Origin: Elusimicrobiota bacterium
GTDB lineage: Bacteria > Elusimicrobiota > Elusimicrobia > UBA1565 > UBA9628
Length of the DNA stretch: 64,000 nucleotides
Reading direction: 5' to 3'
Assembly (NCBI GenBank): GCA_016218545.1
Contig: JACRDQ010000036.1
Location: forward strand, 248,001 to 312,000
The position numbers and the translations under genes are program-made. This document shows, in pieces, positions 17,034-26,163 of this stretch (the first letter of the stretch is position 1; each line of letters starts with the position of its first letter). Under the pieces are notes generated by a model, which was not told the origin of the DNA, ran no database searches, and worked only from the letters and a program-made list of their open reading frames with translations.

Positions 17034-17606
17034 CTACTTGGCCGCCGGCTTGAACGCCTTCCACATGTCCAGGACCGCGTTGCGATGCGCGGCCACGTCC
17101 GCGTCTCCCACCTCGGCGGGCTCGGACTTGTAGTCCAGGACCTGGCCGTCGGTCTTCTCCACGATCACGGCCTTGGTGGCGCGCTGGGGATCGCCCGCCA
17201 TGTCGAGGATGTGCATCCTCTGCTCCACGGTCCAGACCTCGCCCTTGAGCGTCCACTTCTCCGAGACCAGGGTGGCCATGAACGCGGCGAAGGTCCCGCT
17301 CTCGTCCACAAAACCCCAGAGGTTGATGTACTCGGACTGATGCGTGGCGTTCTCAGCGCCCGTGATCTTCTTCAAGCCCAGGGTGGAAGGGATGTCCTCG
17401 GCTCCGGGAGTGAAGGTCCCGTTCTTGGCGACCTTGATGACGAGCTCCTGCCAGCCTGACGTGGGCTGGGTGTCGGGCATGCCGAACTCGTCGCTGCCTG
17501 CCAGGCCCTTGAGCGCGTCCAAGGAGAAACTGGGAGCGGCGGAGAAGGCGGGGACGGACAGGCAAAGGACCGCGGCAAAGATGGCAACGGTCTTCTGGAA
17601 TCTCAT
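17034..17606 (-). CDS. Small secreted protein of unknown function
   Basis: The ATG at 17606 gives a clean signal peptide (MRFQKTVAIFAAVLCLSVPAFSA) and a 167-residue mature protein. It contains WQELVIKVAKNGTFTPG, TLGLKKITGAENATHQSEY and a C-terminal HRNAVLDMWKAFKP helix. I recognise no family. TACCAT on the minus strand, six bases before the ATG, and the lack of a ribosome-binding site suggest a leaderless transcript. It ends tail to tail with the preceding secreted-protein gene. Confidence 0.7.
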   Translation of the reverse strand: MRFQKTVAIFAAVLCLSVPAFSAAPSFSLDALKGLAGSDEFGMPDTQPTSGWQELVIKVAKNGTFTPGAEDIPSTLGLKKITGAENATHQSEYINLWGFVDESGTFAAFMATLVSEKWTLKGEVWTVEQRMHILDMAGDPQRATKAVIVEKTDGQVLDYKSEPAEVGDADVAAHRNAVLDMWKAFKPAAK

Positions 17607-17676
17607 GCACCCATGGTAGCATCCGCGGCCTTCCAGAACCACGGTCCGAAGGCCCAAGGAGCTCTCAGCAAAAGGC

Positions 17677-18678
17677 CTAGGGCAGGCTGGTGAGACCGGA
17701 GCAATCCAGGCCTGTCAGGCGGTTGACCTTGCCCTTCCACTTGGAGCCCGGGGCCATGGAGCGCCAGCGGTCCTCGCCAAAAAGGCAGGTTCGGGTCTTG
17801 CCCTTGTCGTCGAAGGCCACGGTGAAGCGCTCCTTTCTGGCGCCCTCCCGCTCGCAGCCCTCGCAGGCGCCCTCGCGCTTCAAACGCACCTTGGGCCAGG
17901 CCGGCGGATCCGAGAGCCCGCCCCGGGCGTTCTCGGAGCGCGCCCTGGCCCAGCGGTCCACGGAGTAGCGGCAGCGGTGGTCGTAGACCGGCTCCTGGCG
18001 GTAGCGGGGCGCGCACTGCTCCTCCTCGGAGAAGGTGCCGTCCCCCCGGTCCTTGCGCACGGTCTTGCAGTCCTCTCCGTCCGGCACGGACTCGTGCGAG
18101 CGGACCTCCCTGGTGCGGAGCACGTCGTAGGCGTCCAGGGGCATGGAATCGCACCATGAGGTCTCCTTCATGGTGCGGAAGGACTCGACCTCGATCTCGC
18201 GCTCCCAGTGGTGGCCGTTGACGGAGAGCTCCACCTCCTTGGAGGAGAGCCTCAAGCCCAGCAGGACGAGAGCGGCCAAGACGAGGAGCCCGGCTCCGGC
18301 CTTGGCCGCGAGCTTGAGCTTGCCCGCGTGCTCGCGCTTCTCCCACTCCTTGACCTCGGCCATGGCGGCACGGTCCGGGCCCTCGGGCCCCCCGCCGCTG
18401 ACCAGGGCCACGGACTTGGCTCCTTCCATGGGGCCGCCGCAGCCCACGCAGAACTTGGTCTTGGCGTGGTTGGCTGTCCTGCAGGCCACGCACAAGCGGT
18501 CGGCGCCGTGGTACTCGTGCTCCTCGACCGCGATCTTCTCCTCCTCGGTAGGGAAGTAGCGCTTGGCCGGGTTCTGGGGAGCCCCGCAGTTCGGGCAATA
18601 GCGGTGGGTCTTGCCCAGGAGCTTGCGGGTGGAGCAGAACTCGCAGTCCCAGAGCATCTCATACACAGGCTCATCCAT
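17677..18678 (-). CDS. Zinc-ribbon membrane protein of unknown function
   Basis: From the ATG at 18678 the 333-residue protein opens with two Cys4 clusters (CEFCSTRKLLGKTHRYCPNC and CVACRTANHAKTKFCVGC), a charged linker, one transmembrane helix (AGAGLLVLAALVLLGLRL), and a Trp/Cys-rich outer domain (VNGHHWEREIEVESF and CEGCEREG). The outer domain has many Cys and Arg/Glu residues and may form disulfides. It shares architecture with the protein at 9.1-10 kb. TATGAT ten bases before the ATG is the likely -10 box. Confidence 0.75.
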   Translation of the reverse strand: MDEPVYEMLWDCEFCSTRKLLGKTHRYCPNCGAPQNPAKRYFPTEEEKIAVEEHEYHGADRLCVACRTANHAKTKFCVGCGGPMEGAKSVALVSGGGPEGPDRAAMAEVKEWEKREHAGKLKLAAKAGAGLLVLAALVLLGLRLSSKEVELSVNGHHWEREIEVESFRTMKETSWCDSMPLDAYDVLRTREVRSHESVPDGEDCKTVRKDRGDGTFSEEEQCAPRYRQEPVYDHRCRYSVDRWARARSENARGGLSDPPAWPKVRLKREGACEGCEREGARKERFTVAFDDKGKTRTCLFGEDRWRSMAPGSKWKGKVNRLTGLDCSGLTSLP

Positions 18679-18818
18679 GGCGGACCCTATCATACCATGC
18701 AGGAGGCTGGGCCGGGAGGCTCGGACTGCAGCCGCCGACAGTTGGAAGCAAGGCCCCTGATGCCGGCGCATTAGCTATAATTGAGGAGCAAGGGGTCCAC
18801 CCCCTCCGGAGGCACCAC

Positions 18819-20972
18819 ATGGTCCGAACACTCGCAGCAGCCCTCTCCCTCATCCTGACCCTCGAGCCCGCTCTCTGGGCGGCGCAAGGAGCGCCCTCTG
18901 CTTCAGCCCCGGCAGCTGAGACCGCCGCGGAGCGCCAGGAGCGCCTGACCAAGCTCGTGGAGCTCCTCAAGTCCCTCACGGACGAGGAGTACGAGGCCGC
19001 GCTCAAGGATCAGCCCGCAGGCTCCTCCGCCCCCCAGTTCGCCTCCAGGACCGAAGCCCTGGGCTCCGCCTACAAGACCCTGGCCGGCCTCGAGTACCAG
19101 CAGGCCAGCCAGACCTCGCCTGAGGCAGCCTCTTCCCGCTACTCCGAGGCCTACACCCGGGTGTCCGCCAAGCCTGACGGCCTCCAGGAGACCGGGGCTG
19201 AGATCGAGGTCCTCAAGTGGGTGGCCAACGCGGTCCTCAATTACTGGGTCAGCGGCGGGAAGACCTATGTGGGCCGGTCCATCGGGACGGCCAATGATGA
19301 CGAGACCCTGGCAGGGCTCGACACCCAGCTAGCCAGCGCCGAGCTCGACCCGTCCAAGAAGGCCGAGCTCCACTATCAGCGGGGAGCCCTCTTCGAGCGC
19401 CTCTCCCAGGCTCCTGCCGGGTCCGACGCGGAGGCCGAGCGCCTGGCCCTCAAGCAGGACCGGCTCCAGAAGCTCGCGGACCTGCTCAATTCGGTCACGG
19501 ACGAGGAGTACACTCAGGCCCTGGCCTCAGCCCCCAAGGCCTCCGGCTCGAGCATGCTCGCCTCCAGGAACAAAGCCCTCAACAGCGCGTACACGACCCT
19601 GGCCGCGCTCGAGTACCGGCAAGCGGTCAAGACCGCGCCCGAAGGCGCGTCCAAGGATTATGCCGCGGCTTACGAGCGCGTGTCCCGGAGCGGGGCGAAG
19701 TCTCTGGTCGTAGACCCCGAGACCCTCCAGGACACCGGCCTGGCAGCGGACGTCTTCAAGTTCCTCGGCAACGCCGTCCTCAACTACTGGCTCAACGGCG
19801 GCGAGAACTACATGGCGCGCGGCTGGAAGGGCAAGGGCAGCACGGACGGGCCCGAGGCCTCCCAGGAGGAGGCCTCAGCGTCCATCTCCCCTGCCAAGTC
19901 CGCGGAACAGCACTTCCAGCAGGGCTCGGCCTACGAGGATCTGGCAGCCGAAGCCCTCAAAGCCGACGAGGCAGGCAACCGCGCCGCGGTACGCGGCCAG
20001 AGGCTCAAGGTCCTGGCTGGCCTGCTCGAGTCCGTGACGGACGAGGAGTACGGCCAGGTGGTCGGAGCCCTGCCTGCGGGCTCGCCGGCCGCCTCCCTGC
20101 CCGCTTCCCGCGACGCCGTGCTCAAGGGCACCTACGCGACCCTCGCCGCCCTCGAGTACCGCTCCGCGGGCGACGCGGCCAAGACCGACCTCGAGCGCGT
20201 CAGCCGGGGCTCGTCTGCCGACCTCGGCGTGGACCCCGGGAGCCTCCAGGAGACCGGCTGGGGCACCAAGCTCCTCGGCCTGCTCGCCTTGGGCGGGCTC
20301 GGCTACGGCATCTACGAGCTCCAGCGCGGCAGGGGCCGGCCAGGCAAGGCCATGGCCAAGGGACAGGTTAAGGCCGATGACCAGGGCAAGGACAAGGCCC
20401 ACGGCCAGGACGAGGATAAGGACAAGGGAAAGCCCGAAAAAGTGAAGCTCCGCAAGGACGCAGACGGGCTCGAGCTCAAGCTCGCGTCCGCCTCCGCCGG
20501 GCCTGAGCAGGCGAGCCTGCACCGGCAGCTCGGCCAGGCCTACGAGAAGCTCGCAGCCTCAGTGGTCGTGGAAGCCCCTGCAGCGGCAGCGAAGGCGCCG
20601 GCTCCCGCCAAGGCTCCCGCGGGACCTGCTGCCAGCGACATGCTCTTCCTCTGGGACGGCAGCCGCCTCGACGGCACCATCACGGCCGCGACCCCTGCCA
20701 AGATCGTGCTCAAGTCCGACCAGGGCGTGACCGGCGTCAGGCAGGACCGCATCCGCGCCGTGATCCTCGCGGGCTCCGAGGTGGACGCGGACGCGGAGGA
20801 CCTGCGCACAGCCGCCTCCCAGGGCAAGCTCCCCCTCATCGTCAAGGCCGACGGCACCATGGCGCGCGGAAGGCTGGCCTCGGCCGCGGGCAAGAAGCTC
20901 CACTTCAAGCTCTCTTCAGGGGTCTTGAGCCTCTCGCGCGACGAGGTCCGGGCAGTGGTGTTCCCGAAGTAA
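18819..20972 (+). CDS. Secreted protein with three tandem ~175-residue repeats
   Basis: The 717-residue protein has a signal peptide (MVRTLAAALSLILTLEPALWA). Three repeats begin near bases 18930, 19449 and 19989, each with LTDEEY or VTDEEY followed by ASR..AL..Y.TLA.LEY and, in the first two, a hydrophobic NAVLNYW helix. A Lys/Asp/Gly-rich linker and a C-terminal small beta-barrel-like part (FLWDGSRLDGTITAATPAKI and DGTMARGRLASAAGKKLHF) end the protein. GGAGG precedes the ATG, and TATAAT (18776-18781) is the likely -10 box. The repeats probably bind protein or cell-wall partners; no enzyme motif is seen. Confidence 0.75.
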   Translation: MVRTLAAALSLILTLEPALWAAQGAPSASAPAAETAAERQERLTKLVELLKSLTDEEYEAALKDQPAGSSAPQFASRTEALGSAYKTLAGLEYQQASQTSPEAASSRYSEAYTRVSAKPDGLQETGAEIEVLKWVANAVLNYWVSGGKTYVGRSIGTANDDETLAGLDTQLASAELDPSKKAELHYQRGALFERLSQAPAGSDAEAERLALKQDRLQKLADLLNSVTDEEYTQALASAPKASGSSMLASRNKALNSAYTTLAALEYRQAVKTAPEGASKDYAAAYERVSRSGAKSLVVDPETLQDTGLAADVFKFLGNAVLNYWLNGGENYMARGWKGKGSTDGPEASQEEASASISPAKSAEQHFQQGSAYEDLAAEALKADEAGNRAAVRGQRLKVLAGLLESVTDEEYGQVVGALPAGSPAASLPASRDAVLKGTYATLAALEYRSAGDAAKTDLERVSRGSSADLGVDPGSLQETGWGTKLLGLLALGGLGYGIYELQRGRGRPGKAMAKGQVKADDQGKDKAHGQDEDKDKGKPEKVKLRKDADGLELKLASASAGPEQASLHRQLGQAYEKLAASVVVEAPAAAAKAPAPAKAPAGPAASDMLFLWDGSRLDGTITAATPAKIVLKSDQGVTGVRQDRIRAVILAGSEVDADAEDLRTAASQGKLPLIVKADGTMARGRLASAAGKKLHFKLSSGVLSLSRDEVRAVVFPK

Positions 20973-20973
20973 G

Positions 20974-21588
20974 TCAGGTCATCTTCACGACGATATCGCT
21001 GATGATGTCCGCTGCCTCGTCCCCGCGGTCCGCGGCATTGGAGAGGTGCCTGCAGATCTCGCGCATCTTGAGGATGTAGACCACGTCCTTGGACTTGAAG
21101 AGGTCCACCAGGGCCTCGCGGTAGCGGTGCTCCACGAAGTTCTCGGACTTCTTGGCGCGGATGACGTGCTGGGTGCAGACGCCGGGGTGCGACATCATCA
21201 TCGGGATGGCTGCGGCGATCTCCTTGGCGGCGTCGGCCAGGCCCTCGCTCATGCGCTGGAGGTGCTCCGTGGGCTTGACCTCGAAGAGCACCATCTCCTC
21301 CACCGTGGACTTGGCGTAGTCGAGCATGTCGTCGATGTCGCGGGAAAGGGCGTTGATGTCCTCCCGATCGAAGGGCGTGATGAAGGAGAGGTTGAGCTCC
21401 TCGATGAGGATGCGCCGCATCTCGTCCGCCTCGCCCTCGAGCTGCTCGACCCGCTTGCCCTTCTCGTGGGTGGGGTCTGCGAGGTAGTCGAGGAGGGCCA
21501 CCATGCCGTCCGAGGTCTTCTTCGCCTGCTCGTGCAGCATCTTGACGAAATCCCTCTTGGGAGGGAAGAAGATGTCCCTGAGCGCCAT
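20974..21588 (-). CDS. DUF47 (PhoU-like) phosphate transport regulator
   Basis: A 204-residue all-helical protein with the DUF47 core: a QLEGEADEMRRILIEEL stretch then TPFDREDINALSRDIDDMLDY, which holds the acidic metal-binding residues typical of PhoU-like bundles. In many bacteria this gene accompanies a PiT-type phosphate permease and modulates it. Here its ATG shares one base with the stop of a PiT gene (TGATG). A second, independent DUF47 gene lies at 46.2 kb. Confidence 0.88.
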   Translation of the reverse strand: MALRDIFFPPKRDFVKMLHEQAKKTSDGMVALLDYLADPTHEKGKRVEQLEGEADEMRRILIEELNLSFITPFDREDINALSRDIDDMLDYAKSTVEEMVLFEVKPTEHLQRMSEGLADAAKEIAAAIPMMMSHPGVCTQHVIRAKKSENFVEHRYREALVDLFKSKDVVYILKMREICRHLSNAADRGDEAADIISDIVVKMT

Positions 21589-22604
21589 CAGAACCCCCTG
21601 ACCAGCCTTAGGATGAAGTTCCCCGCCAGATACGCGGCCGCCGCGACCAGCGCCGATGCCGGGATGGTGATGATCCACGCCAGGGCGATGTCGAAGGCCG
21701 TGGTCCAGCGCACGGCCTTGACGCGCTCGGCGCTCCCCACCCCGGTGATGGAGGACGACACCACATGGGTCGTGGAGACCGGCCATCCGAGCACGGCCGC
21801 GCCCATGATGACCCCGGCCGACGCGGTCTGGGCCGCGAACCCGTTGACGGGCTTCAACTTGTAGATCGAGCTTCCCACGGTCTTGATGATGCGCCAGCCG
21901 CCGGAAGCGGTGCCGAGCGAGATCGCGGCCGCGCACAGCAGGACCACCCACCAGGGCACCGCGAAGGAGCCCAGGTAGCCCAGGGAGACCAGGGCCATGG
22001 TGATCACGCCCATGGACTTCTGCGCGTCATTGGTGCCGTGGGACAGGGCCAGGGTGATGGCCGAGACCAGTTGGAGCTTCTTGTAGCCTTCGTTGGCCCT
22101 GGGCGTGAACCCGCGCGAGAGCCGGTTGAGGATGAGCTGGAACCATTAGCCCGCGAACGCGCCGATCAGGGGCGAGACGCACAGGACGATGAGCACCAGG
22201 ATGAACCCGTGGCCGTTGATGTGCGAGGGGCCGAAGCCCACCAGGACCGCGCCGCCCAGGCCTCCCACCAGGGCGTGGCTCGAGGACGAGGGCAGGCCGA
22301 GATACCAGGTCGCGATGTCCCAGGCGATGGCGCCCGCCAGGGCGGCCACCACCACGCCGGTCGTGGCAGCGGCCGGGTCGATGATGCCGGAGCCGATGGT
22401 CTTGGCCACCGCGGTGCCGAACAGGAAGGGGCCCACGAACTCGGCCAGGGCCGAGACCACCAGCGCGGTCTCAGGCTGGAAGGCCCTCGTCGAGACCATG
22501 GTGGCCACCACGTTCGCCGCGTCGTGGAAGCCGTTGACGTAGTCGAAGACCACGGCCATGGCCACGACCAGGACCGCGAGGGCCAGGCCCCAGGAGAGGT
22601 CCAT
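21588..22604 (-). pseudogene. pit: PiT-family inorganic phosphate permease interrupted by an in-frame TAA
   Basis: One reading frame spans the whole region at normal PiT length (338 codons), but codon 153, at bases 22148-22146, is TAA. Both halves match the family: N-terminal VFDYVNGFHDAANVVATMV and GLPSSSSHALVGG, and C-terminal LALSHGTNDAQKSMGVITM and GWPVSTTHVVSSSITG. The frame is unchanged across the stop (SPLIGAFAG, stop, WFQLILNRLSRG). The cause is therefore a single nonsense change, an assembly error, or readthrough. All other family motifs look intact, which suggests the change is recent. Confidence 0.85.
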
Positions 22605-23324
22605 TCAGGCTCCCCTCATCTCGCCGCTCACCGGCCGGTCCTTGATCCCGAGGCAGCGCTCGACTTCCTGCTCGATGAAGCGCGCCTGCTCCGACGACTG
22701 GAGGCCCGCGAGCAGGTCCAGGCGCTTGCCGTCGCGCATGACCGCGCCCACGTGGTAGCTCGTGCTCGGCCCGTTCTTGCCGCGCGTGACCTTCTCCTCG
22801 CAGAAGAGCTGGTCCACCTCATGCGAGGAGAGGGTCTTCTCCCCGCGCCACGGCAGGGGCGCGTGCCGGACCGTGAGCTCCGAGCGCGAGACCCGTATCC
22901 TCGTCTTGTTGAGGAAGCCGCAGAGGACGTAGTAGGTCAGGCCCAGGCCCACGGCCACGTGGCCGACGGGGAAGATCATCATGATGAGGCGGCCGCCGCC
23001 TGAAGGGCCCCTGCCGCCCAGGGCCGCGGTGTACCAGAAGACCAGGAAGGAGTCCCAGGCCACGCAGAAGAGGATGAGGAAGAACAGGACCGGGTGGAAC
23101 CAGGAGCGCACGATGGTCATGGAGACCGCGTCGCGTTCCACGGACACGCCCTTGGGCATGTCCACCGGCGACTTGGCCGGAATGTCCGAGGCGTCCCTGG
23201 CTCCGGCCACCTGGTCGGCGAAGCCGAAGACCTCGGCGCAGCGGCCGCACTTGGCCACCGCGGACTGGATGTTGATGTCCTCGGCCGCCACCTCCTGTCC
23301 GCACCTGGGACAGGAGAGCTTCAC
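22605..23324 (-). CDS. Zinc-ribbon protein with two transmembrane helices
   Basis: A GTG at 23324 overlaps the murQ stop (GTGA) and gives a 239-residue protein. It starts VKLSCPRCGQEVAAEDINIQ and continues to KCGRCAEVFGF, a Cys4 zinc ribbon. After a linker come two hydrophobic helices (PVLFFLILFCVAWDSFLVFW and a second around HVAVGLGLTYYVLCGFL) and a cytoplasmic beta-rich tail. This layout resembles widespread uncharacterised zinc-ribbon/PH-like membrane proteins. It sits between murQ and the phosphate permease in one gene run. Confidence 0.75.
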   Translation of the reverse strand: MKLSCPRCGQEVAAEDINIQSAVAKCGRCAEVFGFADQVAGARDASDIPAKSPVDMPKGVSVERDAVSMTIVRSWFHPVLFFLILFCVAWDSFLVFWYTAALGGRGPSGGGRLIMMIFPVGHVAVGLGLTYYVLCGFLNKTRIRVSRSELTVRHAPLPWRGEKTLSSHEVDQLFCEEKVTRGKNGPSTSYHVGAVMRDGKRLDLLAGLQSSEQARFIEQEVERCLGIKDRPVSGEMRGA

Positions 23325-24229
23325 TGGCGCTCTCCGAGGGCGCGGCGCAGGGCTCCTCCCGCGGCCTTGAGAACCGAGCGCGCCTTGCGCGCGCCGCAGG
23401 AGAGCCTGGCCATCACGATGGCGGTCTTCACGCTGCCGCCTGAGGCGTCGAAGAGCTCCTCGGCCTCCTTGGGGCCCACGCGGCCCAGCAGGGCGGTGAT
23501 CCGCACCCCGCGGAGCCTGAGCTTGTAGGAGGTGGGCCGCAGGTCCACCATCCAGCGGTCGTAGACCTTGCCCAGCCGCACCATGGCGGCCGTGGTCAGC
23601 GTGTTGAGCACGAGCTTGGCCGCGGTCCCGCTCTTCAAGCGCGTGGATCCCGCCACGACCTCGGGCCCCACGTCCGGAGCGATGACGATGGACGCGGGCT
23701 TGCCCGGCGGCCTGCCGTTGGAGGTGACCAGGACCGTGACGCAGCCTTTGGCCGACGCGGCCTTGAGCGCGGAGCGCACGAAGGCCGTGATGCCCGAGGC
23801 TGCCACGCCGATGAGCAGGTCTTCCTTGCGGAGGCCCGCTCCCACGCGGCGGCCCGCCTTCGGGTCGTCCTCGGCGCCCTCCTTGGACCGGAACACCGAG
23901 GGCCGGCCCCCGGCCATGACCGCCCGGATTTGGGAGGGCTTGGTGTTGAAAGTGGGCGGACACTCGGCAGCTTCCATGACCGCGATGCGGCCGCTCGTGC
24001 CCGCGCCCACCAGCACCAGGCTCCCGCCCTTGGCCAGGGAGCGCGCCGCCGCCTCGGCCGCCTTGGCGATGGCAGGGGATTGCCGGCCCACGGCCACGGC
24101 CACGCGGAGGTCCTCCCTGGCGATGGCGCGCACGACCTTGATGACGCTCATGCGGTCCAAGCCCCGGACCCGAGGGTTGGCCCGCTCGGTCGGCAGTTGG
24201 GCGTAGATGCTCGCTGAAGGGAGCTTCAT
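23321..24229 (-). CDS. murQ: N-acetylmuramic acid 6-phosphate etherase
   Basis: The 302-residue SIS-domain protein has GAGTSGRIAVMEAAECPPTF, the typical MurQ substrate-binding stretch, and TRLKSGTAAKLVLNTLTT near the catalytic Glu/Lys region. It cleaves the lactyl ether of MurNAc-6-phosphate to give GlcNAc-6-phosphate in peptidoglycan recycling. The start at 24229 overlaps the stop of the alpha/beta-hydrolase gene. No anmK or nagA lies in the window. Confidence 0.93.
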   Translation of the reverse strand: MKLPSASIYAQLPTERANPRVRGLDRMSVIKVVRAIAREDLRVAVAVGRQSPAIAKAAEAAARSLAKGGSLVLVGAGTSGRIAVMEAAECPPTFNTKPSQIRAVMAGGRPSVFRSKEGAEDDPKAGRRVGAGLRKEDLLIGVAASGITAFVRSALKAASAKGCVTVLVTSNGRPPGKPASIVIAPDVGPEVVAGSTRLKSGTAAKLVLNTLTTAAMVRLGKVYDRWMVDLRPTSYKLRLRGVRITALLGRVGPKEAEELFDASGGSVKTAIVMARLSCGARKARSVLKAAGGALRRALGERQ

Positions 24230-25173
24230 GGCGCCTCCGGCAGGGTCAGGTCGTCGGCTGCCTCCGGATACGGAGAGCCCTCCTCCGGGGAGCTCTCCGG
24301 CCCGGGCGCAGGGGCGCCCGGCGCCGCAGCGGAGTCCAGGGACACGATCCCGACATTGCCGAGGGCTTGGACCGGCTCGGCGATCCAGTCGATGATCTTG
24401 CGGCTCAAGGCAGGGTTGATCATCTTGGCCCCGCGCTCGCTCCTGCCGAAGATGACGTGGACCGTGGTGTTGGCCTCGCCCGTCGCGCGCCTGGCGATGT
24501 TGGACATGAGCAGGGTCTCGGCCGCGGTCTTCTTGTCGCCCTCGGAGTAGACCATGAGTACCGGCCGGTCCTTGTAGGTCCTCATGGCATTGACCGTGAG
24601 TACCTCCTGGTAGCGCAGCCCCGGGGAGAGCATGATGATCATCGGGGTCTTGGGGTGCACGGCCGCGAATTTCAGCCCGATGCTCGCCCCGACCTCCGCT
24701 CCGATGACGCCGATGTCCTCCTCAGGCACGCCCTGGCTGGTCAGGTAGGCCACCGAGGCCTCGGCGTCCAGGAGCATGTTGGCGAACTCGTTGTAGGTCT
24801 TGGTGATCCTGAAGTCCCGCCAAGTGACCTTCTGCCCCTCGGGGGAGTTCACGCTCAGGCCGTGGCCGCGGAAGTCCGGGGCCAGGTAACCGTAGCCCCA
24901 ATTGGCCAGGGCCCGGCCCAGGTCGGCCCAATCCTCCATCCTGCGGCCCTTGGCGTGGAGCAGGAGGAAGGTCAGGCGCTCGTCCTTGGCAGGCGCGTAC
25001 TTGGCCTTGATCGGCCACCCGTCGCGCGTGCGGAGTTCCACCACGATCCCGGGCAGGGGCTTGGTCTTGCGCACGGGCGCAGCCGCGGGCTTGGCCGGAG
25101 TCTTGGCCGGGGCAGGAGGCGTCCCGGCCCAGGCCCAGGACCCGGCCAGCAGGACCGCCAGGAGGAGCGTCAT
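24226..25173 (-). CDS. Secreted alpha/beta-hydrolase-fold protein with altered nucleophile elbow
   Basis: The 315-residue protein has a signal peptide (MTLLLAVLLAGSWAWAG), a Pro/Ala-rich linker and an alpha/beta-hydrolase core with LTFLLLHAKGRRMEDW, GYLAPDFRGHGLS and an elbow region reading IGVIGAEVGASIGL. Alignment to related hydrolases puts Glu where the GxSxG nucleophile Ser should be; a GASIG motif three residues later is the only alternative. A Pro-rich tail ends the protein. It may be catalytically dead or use a shifted serine. It is followed by murQ with a four-base overlap and lies nine bases after the ndk stop. Confidence 0.8.
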   Translation of the reverse strand: MTLLLAVLLAGSWAWAGTPPAPAKTPAKPAAAPVRKTKPLPGIVVELRTRDGWPIKAKYAPAKDERLTFLLLHAKGRRMEDWADLGRALANWGYGYLAPDFRGHGLSVNSPEGQKVTWRDFRITKTYNEFANMLLDAEASVAYLTSQGVPEEDIGVIGAEVGASIGLKFAAVHPKTPMIIMLSPGLRYQEVLTVNAMRTYKDRPVLMVYSEGDKKTAAETLLMSNIARRATGEANTTVHVIFGRSERGAKMINPALSRKIIDWIAEPVQALGNVGIVSLDSAAAPGAPAPGPESSPEEGSPYPEAADDLTLPEAP

Positions 25174-25182
25174 GGCCGGGGC

Positions 25183-25641
25183 CTAACCTTTAAGGAGCTC
25201 GTCCGGCTTGAACCAGAGGTTCACCTCGCGCTCGGCATCCGCCTCGTCGGAGGACGCGTGGACCACGTTCTCGAACTGGCCGGCGGTCGAGATCCTGCCG
25301 AAGGAGCCGCGGATGGTCCCGGGAGCCGCGTGCTCCGGGTTGGTGGCGCCTGCCACGGCCCTGGCCTTGCCGATGGCGTTCTCGCCGCGGTAGACCAGGG
25401 CCAGGACCCGGTGGTCCTTGAACCCGTGGAACTCGCCGCGGATGTACTTGATCAGGTTCGGGAAGAAGGGCTTGCCCTCGTGCGACTTGTAGTGCTCGCG
25501 GGCGAGCTTCTCCGTCACGCTGACCATCTTCGTGCCGACCAGGTCGAGGCCCGCCGCATCGAGCCGGTCGATGACGAGTCCCGTGAGCTTGCGGTGCATG
25601 CCGTCAGGTTTGATGAGGATGAGGGTCTTTTCCACTGCCAT
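25183..25641 (-). CDS. ndk: Nucleoside diphosphate kinase
   Basis: A 152-residue protein with TLILIKPDGMHRKLTG, the phosphate-binding RAVAGATNPEHAAPGTIRG and the active-site histidine in FENVVHASSDEADAEREV. It balances NTP/NDP pools through a phosphohistidine. The residue after the usual HxS motif is Ser where Asp is common, with Asp next. Length is normal. It is the first gene of the ndk-hydrolase-murQ run. Confidence 0.96.
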   Translation of the reverse strand: MAVEKTLILIKPDGMHRKLTGLVIDRLDAAGLDLVGTKMVSVTEKLAREHYKSHEGKPFFPNLIKYIRGEFHGFKDHRVLALVYRGENAIGKARAVAGATNPEHAAPGTIRGSFGRISTAGQFENVVHASSDEADAEREVNLWFKPDELLKG

Positions 25642-25770
25642 AGTCCGAGGATTCTATAAAATGGGCTCCCCCCTCGGGAATGGCAAATCGAGTCCGCGCG
25701 GCTGCGCCGATAATTTTCCGCTTCCAAGCCCCGCCCCCGGTTTGTTAACATAACGCCCGGTCCAGACCGC

Positions 25771-26160
25771 ATGGCGAACATCCTGCTCGTCGACGACGAA
25801 AAAGACATCGTCACCCTCATCCAGTTCGTCCTGGTCAAGGAGGGTCACAACGTCCGCACGGCCTGCAACGGAGTGGAGGCTCTCCAGGAAGCCGGGGTGC
25901 TGCCCGGGTCCGGCTCCCATCCCATGCCGGACCTCATCCTCATGGACATGCTCATGCCCATGATGGACGGCCACACCGCCTGCCTGAAGCTCTCCCAGCA
26001 CCCCGAAGCCGGCAAGATCCCGGTCCTGGTCCTCACGGCCAGGGGCACGGCCCGCGACACCTTCAAGGACTGCCCCAATGTCCGCGGCTTCGTGGACAAG
26101 CCCTTCGACCCCAAATCCCTGCGCGACACCGTGGCCGCGACCGCCGGCAAGAAGGCCTGA
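25771..26160 (+). CDS. Single-domain response regulator (CheY-like receiver)
   Basis: A 129-residue receiver domain with the acidic pocket ILLVDDEKD, the phospho-acceptor Asp in LILMDMLMPMMDG, the conserved Thr in VLTARG and Lys in VDKPFDP. There is no output domain, so it acts through protein contacts or a phosphorelay. A second, paralogous receiver follows after three bases. No kinase is adjacent; the nearest is the CBS-histidine kinase at 31.9-33.0 kb. Confidence 0.93.
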   Translation: MANILLVDDEKDIVTLIQFVLVKEGHNVRTACNGVEALQEAGVLPGSGSHPMPDLILMDMLMPMMDGHTACLKLSQHPEAGKIPVLVLTARGTARDTFKDCPNVRGFVDKPFDPKSLRDTVAATAGKKA

Positions 26161-26163
26161 CCC

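Noticed and set aside
22013..22148. Split PiT permease made as two polypeptides by reinitiation at TAATG
   Set aside because: The ATG overlapping the TAA is in a different frame from the downstream half, so reinitiation there would not make the second half.
21765..23003. Plus-strand 412-codon frame over the phosphate permease
   Set aside because: It is a Gly/Arg/Asp/His-rich shadow; the minus strand carries PiT and zinc-ribbon motifs.
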